Source: Legionella sp.
Lineage (GTDB): Bacteria; Pseudomonadota; Gammaproteobacteria; Legionellales; Legionellaceae
Direction: 5' to 3'
Length of the DNA stretch: 64,000 nt
Assembly (NCBI GenBank): GCA_031291095.1
Contig: JARLJR010000013.1
Span: 119,501 to 183,500, forward strand
The notes beneath the pieces are model-generated. The model made no database searches and had not been told where the DNA came from. It was given only the letters and a program-made list of their open reading frames with translations. The position numbers and the translations under genes were made by a program. Below, piece by piece: positions 9,059 to 18,774 of the stretch (positions are counted from its first letter, which is position 1; every line of letters starts with the position of its first letter).

Positions 9059-9490
9059 GTCACATAGATCCTATAGTTTTGCTCAAGACAGCTTGATTAC
9101 CCATTTTGTATATCGGCATAGCAACTCCCGGAATACAGTAAATATATTGTACATTGTATCATTTAATTGCGCAATGTTGTTTTGCAATAAGGATAAAAAA
9201 CCGTAAATATTACGCGTATTTTAAAACTATTTTGAATTATTAATTACCACAAGTTACCTATGTTTTCAGAATTTTAAAATCAAGTGCTTAAAAATTTGAA
9301 GCAATGAATGATTGCTTATAAATCAGCTGTTGATAAAGTGCTAAATTAACAAAGAAAAGCAGGCTGCCGCAGTAACTGCTACTGCCAGAGTCAAGCAGCT
9401 TAGCGGTGTGCTGAGAAACTAGCCCGCACCGTTCTTAGAGGGCTGTATCTCAGCAAGGGGAGTGGCTACTGGAGTGTAGCCTATATGGTT
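9059..9490. other. Intergenic region upstream of LuxR and downstream of the OTU gene
   Basis: It holds dyad copy 3 at 9201-9215 and AT-rich promoter-like DNA toward the LuxR gene. A small hairpin at 9464-9481 (GGCTAC/GTAGCC) sits just past the OTU gene stop and may be its terminator, although no T-run follows in that direction. The GC-richer stretch around 9360-9460 is not recognisable. Confidence 0.35.
9200..9217. promoter_or_regulatory. Dyad operator copy 3 (degenerate)
   Basis: CCGTA (9201) and TACGC (9211) keep the 10-bp half-site spacing with one mismatch. The only gene start nearby is the LuxR gene, 142 bp away, which suggests autoregulation. Confidence 0.5.
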
Positions 9491-12400
9491 TTAATTGGTT
9501 AGCTTCGTCTCATTAAGTTCCTCGACATTAATAAGCTCGGCTAATTCTAACTTCTTGATCAACGATTCACTAGGAGAGCTACCTGCTAATGATACGTAGT
9601 GAATCTCAGGTATAAATCCTAAATAAATTGCGTCAATTGAATCATGCACCTTAACTATTGTTACATCACCATTATGACGAATAATCACCATATTAATATT
9701 AAGCGCTAAAGCTAGCGCTTGTACCATATTATGATCAGCCCAGGTACCAGGTCGGGAATGCTCATCTATATAACGATTTTTAGCATCTTCACCTGTTTCT
9801 TCGGAACGCTGGATAATAAAGTCATCGTGTCCCTCATGATTAATTATCCAATTAACAGCCCGGCTCCGTAGCATTTCATGAGATAATTTCAATGCCCTTC
9901 GAATAATTAATTGCTCGCTAACCGAATGATAAAAACAATTTCCATCGGATATATTCTGTGATATTTGAAAACCAAGAGGCTGAATAACCCCTTCCAAAGT
10001 TGCTAAAGGGTCTTTTTTGGGCAAAAACATGGTGAATCGATTATTTATTGTGCTTGTTGCGCGCCTTTCAGGTATTAGAGGACTTGTTGTTTTTATTTGC
10101 ACTGCAGGGGCTATGGTTGTCGATGAACGCTCTTCCTCATTCAACGCCAGTTCAATTTCCTTCCACGTATCATCATTTGAGTTCTTATAAAGTAAGATGA
10201 GCTCTTTTCTTAACCTAGCCAAGTCCGTACTTTCAAGTCGTTGGGCGGGTATATGAGCCGCATCTACGCACGTAAGCGTTGAGAATAATTTCTTGAGAAG
10301 CGCAGGCAATTTGATAATATCGTCAGAATTAAAATCTAACTTCGCTGGGTCATGAATATTAATAGTTTCAAGCAAATATTTTGCTAATTTCAAGTCAATT
10401 TTAAATACAAGGTGCATGCCAATCAATACCGCCTCATACAAGGAATTAAGCTCATTACGCGCATTTCGATAACTTGCTGATTGGGTGGCCTTCAGCAGTT
10501 CGGAATGATAGTAATTACCTAGTTCCGTCATAAATAAGTCGTACTCTTCTCCATGAAAAACAATTAAATCATCTTTAATAAATTCACTAATTAACTTTAA
10601 ATCCCCGTTGACTAGATATTCATTAAACGAATCTACTGCTTTCTGATCATATTTATTTGATTCGTAGCAAAAAGTTTGATTGCCTAATTTGGCGAAAATA
10701 GATGACAAACCTACAAAAGGTAATTCGAGCGGGGCGATAGCTCCTTCTCCATTAATGTCAACGGTTCCATACGCGGGCATACCAATTCCTGCGGGAGTAC
10801 CAGACATTGCTAAGACAAGGAATTCATTAAAATTAATTTCCCAGCTGTAACTATTTTGTGTAGTAATGAGCCTTTTAAAACTATTTACTACATTATTATC
10901 AAAAGTGGCTAATACTAAATGAAGAACTTTCAAATTCTTTTGAATGTGTGGAACATAGAATGAATAATTCAAAACTAGTTGGTAATTTGTTCTCGCTTCA
11001 TTAGGGATTAATGAGTACCTTAGCTCTACAGATCCTAAACCAATGCTCTCACCATAATTAATTAAAGAGAAACTTTGATGCTCTTTTAAAGAATGTAAGT
11101 ATTTTTTCGAGAACAGCAATGGAATCAGTTTATTTTGCGAAGAAATGTCATTAGATGGACAAATTATTATCTCATCCATTTGGGCATTTTCCTCTGAGGA
11201 AGAATTAGTCGCTAATGTTTTTCGCAATACAGTAAAATACTCATGGATATGCTTTTTAACACAGGCATCATAATCTAACTTGGATAAATTTAACTGATTT
11301 GGAGGAGGCAATACTATTAATGGATGGCTATTAATGTGTTGTATTAAAGGTTCACTTTTATTCTCAAAATTTATTGGAGACCATTCTTTTGGGGGTAGCA
11401 TTAATTTTATAGGAGATGAAATTTCTGCATATTCAGCCATTGATTTATTTGTATTTTCACAAATTAAAGTTTTTTTCGAAAGCGAATAATAAAACAATAT
11501 GTTTTTTTCTTGAAACTCTCGTGCTTTTCCATCGGATATAAACGTTAATAAATTATAATTATCTGCATGTCTTAATTGAATAATTTGTTGGATTACCGAA
11601 CTATAAAACACAAGCGAATCTATCGATGATGCAACTCCCATTACAATTCCCGCGGGCAGTGCGATTAGACTAGCACCAATAGATAAGCCTGTGAACGCTA
11701 TTTGCCCGCCAGTATGTTTGAAACTTTTTCTGGCATATAGCGAAGCAGGAATTTCAGCCTGAGAATGAAGAGCTGAATAATACATGTTCTGCCAGAAAAA
11801 CTTACTGCTGCCAATTAAAGCGTCTTGCATCTCTTTTTCAAGCGAATCACACTCTTTGATATTAAAGGGTATTGAATATTTGGGTGACACGTTATTTATA
11901 GGATTTTCCAACTTTTGAATTTGATTATTTAGTATTTGGCAGGTTGCTATATATTTCTCTTGAATTATCGTCAACCAATCTACTTTAGTTTTCAAATGAG
12001 TCATAAAGTCATAAAGTGTTCTTCCTATTACTATTAGTCCTTCTAATTCCACTCTCTGTTCATTATTTAATGTAATAGAACGGTCTTTAACTCGCTCTAA
12101 AAGTTGGTTTATAACGCGTGCGGCTGCTAGATAAATACTAAGATTAATCGATGGCACAACAACCGATTCGGGGAGTAATTTATGCAAACTATGAACAAAA
12201 TGTTGGTTCTCGCTTATTCTAATTGTAGACATAAAATCGACAGTGAAGCTGGGCTCCTGATAACGTCTAATTACGACCGTGGAGTCTTTAACTAAATGAT
12301 GCAATGAGGACAAATGAAAGGTTAAGTTATCCTGTTCAGGCGACATAAAACTATGGAGACTCTTTATTGTCGCTTCTTTTTTATGAATTCGTGCAAGAAT

Positions 12401-15400
12401 ATTTTGAGCTTCGATTAAATAGTCATTAACAAAACTTGTTTCATTTTTCTTTTTAATTTCGTCTATCGCGGAGCGTAAATCATTATGCTGTTCTGAATTT
12501 CTTCTATTATAGTGCTCTATCATTAAAAAAACAGTTCGATGTTGACTATGTCCAGTTGATACTAATTCAGCCAAAGAGCCTTTAATAGTTTGTAATTCTC
12601 TACCCGTACAACGAAAACCCTCGGCTATTTGATTACTTAATGTTTGTGATACACGATATAGATGCTCCAGGCTTATTTTAAGATCAGAAGATGCAAGGCC
12701 TGTAACATTCATAAGAAAATTAGATAGCTTTCCTGCAATTAATAAAGTGGGATTAACAAAGGCATTTACTAATTCAAACGCACCCAAATCGCCGCCAAAT
12801 ACCTCCATGACTGCCTTAAAACCGTTTAAATCTAAACTGAAATTTTGCGTTTTAAGTACATCAACTAGCCTTAAATAATCAAAACTCATCATATCAACCG
12901 TCTGATAGACCGTATGGGCAATAGACAATCCGCTAAATAGAGTTTGTGGTGCAGTCCCGATTAAGGGTTGCAATCCTTGGAGTAACAGCTCTCCAGATTT
13001 AAAAAAGTTATCAACTATTTGTAACGTAGGCTGGCGGAAATTAACTTCTGTTTCTCTAATGGTACGATTAAGATCTCCTTGAGCCAGGCGTTTTTTTTTC
13101 GCGTTTACTTGGTTCTCATCTAAGCCCGCAAATAAACTCTCTTCTCTTCTCTTTTTATAAGATTCATACCAAATTTGTATTGGTTTTATATTTTCTAAGC
13201 GAGCTTCCTCTTCTCTCAGCGCTGTGAGCGTTTTATTATTAAGATTATTTATTTCATTTTTCGCGTTTTTTCTTTTTTTGTTTAATAAATCAATTTCCTG
13301 TTGAATTTCGGCCGCCTTACCTAGTAGATGATCTAAACTATCTTCCAATTCACTGACTACAGCCTCACTGGTAATGTCCTTTGATTTCTTTTGCTTCTGT
13401 TGAGTTTTTTGAATTTTCGCTATTTGTTTATTTATTGCTTTGAGCTCTGAGTTTTTGGTTTTTATTTCTTGCTTTAGCTCCTTCTTATACGACGCAAAGT
13501 CCTCCAGCTTTTTAGTAGTATCACCGAGCTGGGTTTGTAATGCTTTATAATAATCATCAAAGGAAAATAAATGAGAGTTGTTCGATATAAAAGTAAAATT
13601 AGCATCAAGTGCTCGTTGATACAGTTCAATGTCTTGATGGGACTGTTGTAATAGAGCGCCATATTGATGTGCAATTTGACTATACGTATTAATCAAACCC
13701 AGTTCTCTGTTCATAGTCTTATTGGCAGCTGCTCGTTCTTGATTAATTAAAATACCGGATAGAGCCGAACCCATTATAAGTGCTGACTGAAAAATTGGGC
13801 CTGTTGGCAAGCTTGCTGCAACACTCATTACGCTGTGAATGCCTCCTAACAGCTGATCAAAATGAATACCACATAATGCGACAATTTTTTGTTGCTGTTT
13901 TTGTATTTCTTTAATTTTAATTTGATAACTACTTTTATCCTGTTCTGCTGCCGCAATTAACTGTTTTAGGGTTGAGCAATCCTTTTCTAATTTAATAAAA
14001 AATTGATGGGATTCCTCCATTGACTGGTAGGCTCTATGATTAATAAATTGAGCAATATCCAACTGTAAATCAGGTAATGCATGCGAACGATAGGTGTTTA
14101 AATTCAGCTCTAAATTAAAATTAAAATATTCGTGGCTACGTTGTAATTCTTTTTTTAATAATTGCTGAGCTTCTGAATAGCGCTCTTTTTCTTGATGAAC
14201 CAGATGACACTGATAAACCAAGGTTGCCAGCGATGCAGCATAGCGCATCATATGTGTAGGAATTTTGTCTGGAGCAGCCTTCTCACCAGGTTCTAACTTC
14301 TCTTTTACTCGGGTTACTACCTTTGCATTACTTTCTGCTACGTTAATTAGGTGATCGCAAGCCTCGACTGTTTCGAGACCGTTCCCATAAACAATAGCGA
14401 TTATTTCAGGACTTATATCTTCAGCAATAGACATGTTGTAATTTTTTAAGGAGCCTGTATTCATTTCAATACAAGCATCAGAAGGCTCAGCCGAATGGTT
14501 TGGCTCCTCAATAACATTAGGCGAGGTGGGCGAGGACTCCAATTCAGCCAAAGGTTTCGTTCTGTTTGAAATATTGGCAGGTTTAGACGTTTCTAATACT
14601 ATGGACTTACTCGGCATCGCCACAGTATTAGAATCTGATGACTCAGAATCTATGGGCTTAGGCGATATTGGAGTAGTCGGCAGTTGCGCATCAAGTCTAT
14701 ATGGTGGTTGAGTAACCCTACGATCCATTCCTTTGCGCGATTTAACCTCACTCCGACTTGAATTTGGTTTTCTAGACTGTAGGTTAACTGCTGTAGATGT
14801 ACGTGACGCCATTGTGGCAGAGTCATCAGAATCATTCGGTGCTAATTTTAAAGGTGTGCCTGGTGGTAAAGTTAAGCTTGTTGGATATTCAAACCATTCC
14901 TTAGGCACTAATGCTTCTGACTCAATATGGATTTTTTGTACCTTTTTAGCAAAAGAGATAAAATGGGGGGAAATATCATCTCCTATTACTTTATATATTT
15001 TATTACTAACTTTAGCAGCCCCTTCCGCCAAAGGCAGAATCATTTCCCCGGGCGCTTGTATGAGTCTTGCCATGGTTTTAATAGTATCAAATCCATCACT
15101 GAGATCGGCGAAAATAAGGGGATTAGCTTGCTCAAATTCACTCTTAAATTTATCGACTTCCATCTCAATAGTAGCCCCGGCTGTAGAAGGCAAATCACTG
15201 ATAAACGAATTAAAGCGATACAGGCCTGTGCAGATATTCACAAAACCCAGAACCTCATGAACCCCCTCGCTCAGCTCATGCCTTATGACATCATTCCAAG
15301 CCTCTTCGCTCGGTGAACTGGGAGAAGCAATAGGCTCCAACAAGGCCAAAAACTTTTGATCAAGCTTGTTTTTTTCAACATACTCCCCAATTTCTGTGCA

Positions 15401-15523
15401 TGCTACATATATTGCGATTGGATTCTGTTTGATTCGGCCAGCAATACTAAGTGTATGTTTACTCAGAGAATGTATTCGGTTTAAACCAGAAAAAGCTTCT
15501 ACTGTTAATGTTGTTAAAGGCAT
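9491..15523 (-). CDS. Giant protein with C-terminal OTU cysteine-protease domain, candidate deubiquitinase effector
   Basis: This is a ~2010-residue protein. The last ~170 residues hold an OTU fold: ISDGNCFYHSV with predicted catalytic Cys1863, TWADHNMVQALA, and EIHYVSL with predicted catalytic His1975 (numbering from the ATG at 15523). OTU enzymes cleave ubiquitin chains, and Legionella has OTU effectors of the Lot group. The region around residues 255-360 is Ser/Pro-rich and low in complexity. Long coiled coils lie near residues 660-790 (KELKQEIKTKNSELKAINKQI and similar). Two hydrophobic Gly/Ala-rich segments, near residues 565-600 and 1290-1325, could insert in a membrane. I prefer ATG 15523, preceded by AGGA at good spacing, over an in-frame TTG at 15568. 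A dyad operator lies ~160 bp upstream. Effector role inferred. Confidence 0.85.
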   Translation of the reverse strand: MPLTTLTVEAFSGLNRIHSLSKHTLSIAGRIKQNPIAIYVACTEIGEYVEKNKLDQKFLALLEPIASPSSPSEEAWNDVIRHELSEGVHEVLGFVNICTGLYRFNSFISDLPSTAGATIEMEVDKFKSEFEQANPLIFADLSDGFDTIKTMARLIQAPGEMILPLAEGAAKVSNKIYKVIGDDISPHFISFAKKVQKIHIESEALVPKEWFEYPTSLTLPPGTPLKLAPNDSDDSATMASRTSTAVNLQSRKPNSSRSEVKSRKGMDRRVTQPPYRLDAQLPTTPISPKPIDSESSDSNTVAMPSKSIVLETSKPANISNRTKPLAELESSPTSPNVIEEPNHSAEPSDACIEMNTGSLKNYNMSIAEDISPEIIAIVYGNGLETVEACDHLINVAESNAKVVTRVKEKLEPGEKAAPDKIPTHMMRYAASLATLVYQCHLVHQEKERYSEAQQLLKKELQRSHEYFNFNLELNLNTYRSHALPDLQLDIAQFINHRAYQSMEESHQFFIKLEKDCSTLKQLIAAAEQDKSSYQIKIKEIQKQQQKIVALCGIHFDQLLGGIHSVMSVAASLPTGPIFQSALIMGSALSGILINQERAAANKTMNRELGLINTYSQIAHQYGALLQQSHQDIELYQRALDANFTFISNNSHLFSFDDYYKALQTQLGDTTKKLEDFASYKKELKQEIKTKNSELKAINKQIAKIQKTQQKQKKSKDITSEAVVSELEDSLDHLLGKAAEIQQEIDLLNKKRKNAKNEINNLNNKTLTALREEEARLENIKPIQIWYESYKKRREESLFAGLDENQVNAKKKRLAQGDLNRTIRETEVNFRQPTLQIVDNFFKSGELLLQGLQPLIGTAPQTLFSGLSIAHTVYQTVDMMSFDYLRLVDVLKTQNFSLDLNGFKAVMEVFGGDLGAFELVNAFVNPTLLIAGKLSNFLMNVTGLASSDLKISLEHLYRVSQTLSNQIAEGFRCTGRELQTIKGSLAELVSTGHSQHRTVFLMIEHYNRRNSEQHNDLRSAIDEIKKKNETSFVNDYLIEAQNILARIHKKEATIKSLHSFMSPEQDNLTFHLSSLHHLVKDSTVVIRRYQEPSFTVDFMSTIRISENQHFVHSLHKLLPESVVVPSINLSIYLAAARVINQLLERVKDRSITLNNEQRVELEGLIVIGRTLYDFMTHLKTKVDWLTIIQEKYIATCQILNNQIQKLENPINNVSPKYSIPFNIKECDSLEKEMQDALIGSSKFFWQNMYYSALHSQAEIPASLYARKSFKHTGGQIAFTGLSIGASLIALPAGIVMGVASSIDSLVFYSSVIQQIIQLRHADNYNLLTFISDGKAREFQEKNILFYYSLSKKTLICENTNKSMAEYAEISSPIKLMLPPKEWSPINFENKSEPLIQHINSHPLIVLPPPNQLNLSKLDYDACVKKHIHEYFTVLRKTLATNSSSEENAQMDEIIICPSNDISSQNKLIPLLFSKKYLHSLKEHQSFSLINYGESIGLGSVELRYSLIPNEARTNYQLVLNYSFYVPHIQKNLKVLHLVLATFDNNVVNSFKRLITTQNSYSWEINFNEFLVLAMSGTPAGIGMPAYGTVDINGEGAIAPLELPFVGLSSIFAKLGNQTFCYESNKYDQKAVDSFNEYLVNGDLKLISEFIKDDLIVFHGEEYDLFMTELGNYYHSELLKATQSASYRNARNELNSLYEAVLIGMHLVFKIDLKLAKYLLETINIHDPAKLDFNSDDIIKLPALLKKLFSTLTCVDAAHIPAQRLESTDLARLRKELILLYKNSNDDTWKEIELALNEEERSSTTIAPAVQIKTTSPLIPERRATSTINNRFTMFLPKKDPLATLEGVIQPLGFQISQNISDGNCFYHSVSEQLIIRRALKLSHEMLRSRAVNWIINHEGHDDFIIQRSEETGEDAKNRYIDEHSRPGTWADHNMVQALALALNINMVIIRHNGDVTIVKVHDSIDAIYLGFIPEIHYVSLAGSSPSESLIKKLELAELINVEELNETKLTN

Positions 15524-15884
15524 AACGTTTCCTAAAAAATTGAACGTATTGAATCCTGACTTTGGCAATAGAAACTCTATGCATCCTTTGAATTACCCTA
15601 CAGCTAAAGCTGACTTGATATAGCACAGCTGAAAGACTCTTCATCTATCTAATGCTATCGCTAACACACTAGAGCTAAAAACCCGTAAATTTTACGGGGG
15701 TGCTTTTAATTGAGCGACTATTGGTGTTCTTCTAAACCATTAGAGCTAAGATATCTCAGCGCCATAATTGTTTGAATTAAAGAGGGGGGTAATTATCAAT
15801 CAACAAAACCCAAGATATGACACGTGAACGTCTTCTTAGACCAAGCGGATGATTCTTTTTAACGAATAGATTTGGCTAGAGAGT
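15524..15884. other. Intergenic region between the OTU gene and paralogue B
   Basis: It includes dyad copy 4 (15682-15698) and the leader of the OTU gene. The short plus-strand frames across 15366-15623 lie antisense to the OTU start and are not supported. The 3' side toward 15884 shows no recognisable element. Confidence 0.35.
15682..15698. promoter_or_regulatory. Dyad operator copy 4
   Basis: CCCGTAAATTTTACGGG is a perfect 8-bp dyad around one T, 159 bp before the OTU gene ATG. Its 17-bp sequence is identical to copy 5, nearly 3 kb away. Confidence 0.65.
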
Positions 15885-18281
15885 CTATAGTTTTGCTAAA
15901 GGCATTTGATATTCGCTAATCAAGGGCAGAATGATTGGCTCCAATGCTGTTGAGAGTTTTTCTAAATGAGCGCCATGAGGGGCGCGTTTATTTAATTTTT
16001 CCCGGTTTTCTCTCCGACTTGCAGAAAAGAAGGTTGGGACTGCTCGATATTTTGCTTTAGGTTCTTCTTCGCCATCCGCTGTGCCATTAAACTTACTATA
16101 TAGATGCCCGGAGAGTGGGGCGCTTGGAGCGAGATTTTTTGCTTGAATGCAATCTTGGATATAGTAAGCCATTCCATCTTGATGAATGATTACGTCTTTA
16201 CCATGTATCGCATGAATTAATTTAGCGACGAATTTATCTTTTTGTGGTGAGCGGTGCTTAGGAAAATAGTCATCAAGTGGTTCAACAAAGCTATGACTGT
16301 TGGTATTTAAGTTAAAGCAAATGATAGATACTTTATATTTTAATCCTAAGCTTAATGGGCCTTTTAAAACAAGAAACGGAATCAATCCTGGAGGGGTAGG
16401 TATAAAGGCAGTTTTTGCTATTAAGGCTATATGCCAAATAAAATGCTTATTTTTTTTCATTGCATCGTCAGGAACAATAAGAAGTTCGTGAATGAAGCCT
16501 GCAATTAGTTTTTTGGTAATCACGAGTTCATCGCCGATGAGTATATGAAATTGTTTATAGACTAGTTCGACAAATTTATTGGTTCCAATGAGCTCTTTTG
16601 CGAAGGAGAATCGCACAATGCTTTTATCAACCAGATTCCAGAATTGATCTCGTTCCTTCTCATTGGATAAACAATGAATAAGACTATGAAAATCAGCTCG
16701 TTCTGCAGTGGTCATAAGTTTTAAAAACGTATCTTTCTTGTCTGGGGATAAGGTGCAATTAAATCTGCTTTCTATGAATGAACACCAGAGCTCCATTGCT
16801 TCTTCTTGGCTTAATGGTTGCGCCATGCTAGCAACACGTGCAGCAAACTCTTGTTTGTCTTGTTCGGTGAGTAACGAATTAAAACTTTCCTCAACCAGAG
16901 ATAGAAATTGTTCTCGTTCTTCAGATTTAAGCAGGCTAGCAGATTTAAATAGGGTCTCAAGCTCCATTGGCTCTTGGGTTTTATACGATGAAAAGAACAT
17001 GGATTGGATGTATTGTGGATTAGAAATAAGACGCATTTGTGTTGAGGTTTGTGTATTAAACGTTGGCGGCATCTTTCTTAGTGTGGGTTGAAAATAGCTC
17101 CACATTTTACTTAATTCAGGATGCTCTTGTAACTGTCCAGAGCTCACTTTTCTCACTCGTTCATAAATGGATTTATAAATTGTTGGTAAGGTATAGCGCG
17201 CAGCAAAGCGTTCTATGCCATAGGATAATAGGGTACCAAGACAGTCTGCCAGGTCATTTCTCAATACGTGCTCAATAAGAGAACGCCTCTCATAATCTAC
17301 TTGATAGGGATTTATTATGGTATGACTTATTAACCAATCAAACTCCTTGATTGGGATAATTAGTAGCACGGGAATACTATGTCGCGTGAGCTCCCAATGG
17401 TTATTTGTTTTTTTAAAAAGAGGACAATCAGGATCACCCAAACCATCATCATGTATGTCTAGGTAAGCGTAAGGTAATAATTCCTCATAAACTAATTCAT
17501 ATTTTTGTTTAATACTTCGATCATAAGCCTTGAAGGGAGCCTGGTTATACGAATTAAGGAGCCTAAATCCTCCATGAGATTTATTACGAACTAAGTAAAA
17601 TTCTTCCACAAGACCACTTTCAGTTACATCCTGGATTTTTATAGCTTGCTTGTATTCAAGCGGTTGAATTAAGATTCTTTTTCCTGAAAGACGTTGGTAA
17701 TGGCATGAATCTCCAGATTTTCCTTCGGACTGATATCGCACCAGAGCAAATAAGTGATGGAAGTATTCGTTTGTTTTGCCAGTAAAGAATCCATGCTCTT
17801 CTAGAACATGATTCTGGACTTCAGTGGTATTAGCTCTAATAAAAGCCAGAAGTGTTACTAAATCTGTATGCATTTCATGCGGTATTTTGTCTTCAAGAAT
17901 AGTGATTAAGGCTTTAAATGCATCTATAGATTCAAATAGAAAAGGTGTGAAATCAGTGTCTACTGCATACCCACCCATACTTACCGTAAGAGAGTAGTCT
18001 TTAACCTCAATTTCTTGCTCGAAGAAATTGAGGTACGAGATTAAAAATCTTTGCTCATTATCCAATGCTGCTGGACGAAAAAAAACTCTAATGCTTTGAT
18101 CAGAATAAAATTCGATTTCTAAATCACGTAAATCAATGGTTGTTGAATGCTCTACTCCACATCTCGCAAAATGAGTTAGAAATAGTGGAGGACTTTGGGG
18201 GGATCTGCGAAAAGAATCGGAACCCTTTTTTACTAATGCCAACTCCATTCGTTCAAAATAATATTCAAAGAGCCTCATCAC
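15885..18281 (-). CDS. Large unknown protein, paralogue B
   Basis: This 798-residue protein is the paralogue of the one at 2530-4977. The C-terminal ~250 residues are almost colinear with it (FSFAKELIGTNKFVELVYK, GPLSLGLKYKV, HQDGMAYYIQDCIQAKNL, KYRAVPTFFSASRRENREKL). DNA in that part is also strikingly similar (around 16000-16180 versus 2640-2830). The N-terminal ~60 residues are unrelated between the two. IPIKEFDWL and a degenerate ankyrin-like segment lie mid-protein. No catalytic motif, signal peptide or membrane span is evident. The promoter layout TTGATC-N17-TACAAT matches paralogue A. Likely an effector family expanded by duplication; the function is unknown. Confidence 0.8.
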   Translation of the reverse strand: MMRLFEYYFERMELALVKKGSDSFRRSPQSPPLFLTHFARCGVEHSTTIDLRDLEIEFYSDQSIRVFFRPAALDNEQRFLISYLNFFEQEIEVKDYSLTVSMGGYAVDTDFTPFLFESIDAFKALITILEDKIPHEMHTDLVTLLAFIRANTTEVQNHVLEEHGFFTGKTNEYFHHLFALVRYQSEGKSGDSCHYQRLSGKRILIQPLEYKQAIKIQDVTESGLVEEFYLVRNKSHGGFRLLNSYNQAPFKAYDRSIKQKYELVYEELLPYAYLDIHDDGLGDPDCPLFKKTNNHWELTRHSIPVLLIIPIKEFDWLISHTIINPYQVDYERRSLIEHVLRNDLADCLGTLLSYGIERFAARYTLPTIYKSIYERVRKVSSGQLQEHPELSKMWSYFQPTLRKMPPTFNTQTSTQMRLISNPQYIQSMFFSSYKTQEPMELETLFKSASLLKSEEREQFLSLVEESFNSLLTEQDKQEFAARVASMAQPLSQEEAMELWCSFIESRFNCTLSPDKKDTFLKLMTTAERADFHSLIHCLSNEKERDQFWNLVDKSIVRFSFAKELIGTNKFVELVYKQFHILIGDELVITKKLIAGFIHELLIVPDDAMKKNKHFIWHIALIAKTAFIPTPPGLIPFLVLKGPLSLGLKYKVSIICFNLNTNSHSFVEPLDDYFPKHRSPQKDKFVAKLIHAIHGKDVIIHQDGMAYYIQDCIQAKNLAPSAPLSGHLYSKFNGTADGEEEPKAKYRAVPTFFSASRRENREKLNKRAPHGAHLEKLSTALEPIILPLISEYQMPLAKL

Positions 18282-18308
18282 TTGTCATTGCTTGGTTTTT
18301 GTTTATAT

Positions 18309-18337
18309 ATTGTACGCTTAATATTTAATTTGATCAA
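18309..18337 (-). promoter_or_regulatory. Sigma70-type promoter of paralogue B
   Basis: On the minus strand TTGATC (18337-18332), a 17-bp spacer and TACAAT (18314-18309) lie 28 bp before the ATG. Spacing and -35 sequence are the same as for paralogue A. The spacer contains a TTAAT-rich direct repeat. Confidence 0.6.
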
Positions 18338-18657
18338 TCATGGCGCGGAGATATTTGGGTTTAATTCCTCTCTGGGGGTATTCCGTAGCAAGCTACGGAA
18401 GCGATGGTGGTAGATTCCCTAAGATCGAGCACTAGCGATAGGCCTCAAACCATTTCATGCGGCTGTTAGAGCGATGATCGTGAGTGATGAGGAAGTTCGG
18501 GCAATGACCTGGTGAGGCATGGATTAAGAGGACGAGTCCTAGCCGGCACGAATCATTCTTATCGCTTTGTCATATTGAAATGCCAGCCAAAATTTAGGTT
18601 GGGTTTTGGATAAGGCGTGTTGTCGAACCGACTGAATATAGGCAGGTTAATAAACTC

Positions 18658-18674
18658 CCCGTAAATTTTACGGG
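18658..18674. promoter_or_regulatory. Dyad operator copy 5
   Basis: CCCGTAAATTTTACGGG, identical to copy 4, lies 101 bp before the GTG start of the ankyrin gene. Confidence 0.65.
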
Positions 18675-18774
18675 TGTATATCTTCGCGATGATCATCTAA
18701 AATTGGGTCTAAATGATCAATAAAAAATTTTGGTTATATACATTTACATTGTCATTTCTCTCGGAGCTGTTTAC

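Larger units (their letters stand above)
18282..18774. other. Divergent intergenic region between paralogue B and the ankyrin gene
   Basis: It holds the promoter of paralogue B, a small inverted repeat (TTCCGTAG/CTACGGAA near 18380-18400), dyad copy 5, and a GC-richer ~200-bp stretch (about 18400-18600) that looks foreign but has no open frame I can support. The last stretch before 18775 is AT-rich leader. Confidence 0.4.

Noticed and set aside
14526-15623. Several plus-strand ORFs of 61-175 codons
   Set aside because: All are antisense to the OTU gene, which has a continuous coding frame and a good start; they are shadow frames.
1213-18674. Reading the CCGTA-N5-TACGG dyads simply as rho-independent terminators
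   Set aside because: They lie upstream of genes in divergent or same-direction gaps, mostly lack T-runs, and keep a fixed half-site spacing that a terminator would not need.
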